Shown: positions 63,855 through 64,000 of the stretch, one piece after another
How positions within the stretch are numbered: the stretch's first letter is position 1
Layout of the letters: every line of letters starts with the position of its first letter
Assembly (NCBI GenBank): GCA_020850535.1
Contig: JADZEM010000166.1
Location: 34,530 to 98,529, forward strand
Length of the DNA: 64,000 nucleotides
Direction: 5' to 3'
Source: Chloroflexota bacterium
Lineage (GTDB): Bacteria; Chloroflexota; UBA6077; JACCZL01
Program-made: the position numbers and the translations under genes
Notes under the pieces: model-generated
What the model was told of the DNA's origin: nothing
The model's input: the letters and a program-made list of their open reading frames with translations, nothing else
Database searches by the model: none

Positions 63855-64000
63855 CAGGGCGATGGCATGTTCATTGGTGTCCCCGAAGCATCATGGAACG
63901 GGCGGTCGGGGACTGAAGTCCCCGCCTACAGTCATGCCGTCGCTGCGCGACGGCCGCCGGGAACGGCAGGCACTGGTGCGACTGGAGCGTCGCGCAGCGA
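63855..64000. mobile_element. MITE-like element, continues beyond window
   Basis: CAGGGCGATGGCATGTTC then the same GGGACTGAAGTCCCC and CGTCGCTGCGCGACG blocks as the copy at 11004, ending at the window edge within GCGTCGCGCAGCGA. The right end is not visible. Confidence 0.85.

Overview
The window reads as chromosome of a high-GC, probably Gram-positive-like (monoderm) bacterium. The most plausible source is the phylum Chloroflexota, class Thermomicrobia or a relative. This is inferred from gene content (a HrcA/CIRCE-type heat-shock operon, stand-alone DUF7948-type and Pro/Thr-rich surface proteins, family-5 peptide transport, ferritin-like acyl-ACP desaturase) and from dense intergenic palindromic repeats. 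No rRNA, tRNA, phage, CRISPR array or transposase was recognised.

Layout. 1-5.5 kb: 5'-proximal part of an amidohydrolase, a TPR protein, a PNPOx-fold protein, formate-tetrahydrofolate ligase (fhs) and a short-type 6-phosphogluconate dehydrogenase. 5.8-10.7 kb: one minus-strand chaperone cluster, grpE-dnaK-groES-groEL, behind a CIRCE element. 10.8-13.3 kb: a vapC-like remnant, two copies of a MITE-like repeat and a secreted cadherin-like repeat protein. 13.3-20.6 kb: a dipeptide-type ABC importer without ATPases, a SelA/DgaE-like PLP enzyme and two paralogous AXE1-type hydrolases, one of which has lost its serine nucleophile. 20.8-25.3 kb: class A penicillin-binding protein, then psd and pssA (phosphatidylethanolamine synthesis). 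25.3-33.5 kb: FecR-domain protein, a small overlapping gene pair with a HEPN-like second member, an ABC-F ATPase, a short-chain dehydrogenase with a sugar isomerase-like partner, and a Pro/Thr-rich surface protein. 33.6-41.7 kb: GH76-like protein, 2-aminoadipate-type aminotransferase, sarcosine oxidase-like flavoenzyme, GH5-like secreted glycosidase, diguanylate cyclase and an NHL-repeat protein. 41.9-51 kb: hpt with an extra N-terminal nuclease-fold-like domain, glyA, and a self-contained fructose PTS (deoR-type regulator divergent from fruA-fruB-fruK, with an operator array and a consensus promoter between them). 51.4-64 kb: acyl-ACP desaturase, YczE-like membrane protein, secreted Gln/Gly-rich protein, a second TrzA/AtzA-type amidohydrolase, TfoX-N protein, DUF3500 protein, a three-gene locus around an M91-like zinc protease, a DUF7948-like membrane protein and an S51-type peptidase.

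Functional themes are one-carbon metabolism (fhs, glyA), protein folding under HrcA control, envelope building (PBP, psd, pssA, desaturase), and peptide/sugar uptake and breakdown.

The most striking non-coding signal is a family of about 215-230 bp near-palindromic elements with 18-bp terminal inverted repeats (CAGGGCGATTGCATGTTC type), plus about 107-bp internal-deletion derivatives. Two copies are bracketed by short direct repeats, so they look like non-autonomous transposable elements. Three other families of intergenic hairpin repeats occur. The best candidates for something undescribed are the M91-like protease locus (59237-61831), the hpt fusion, the HEPN-like pair and the MITE family.
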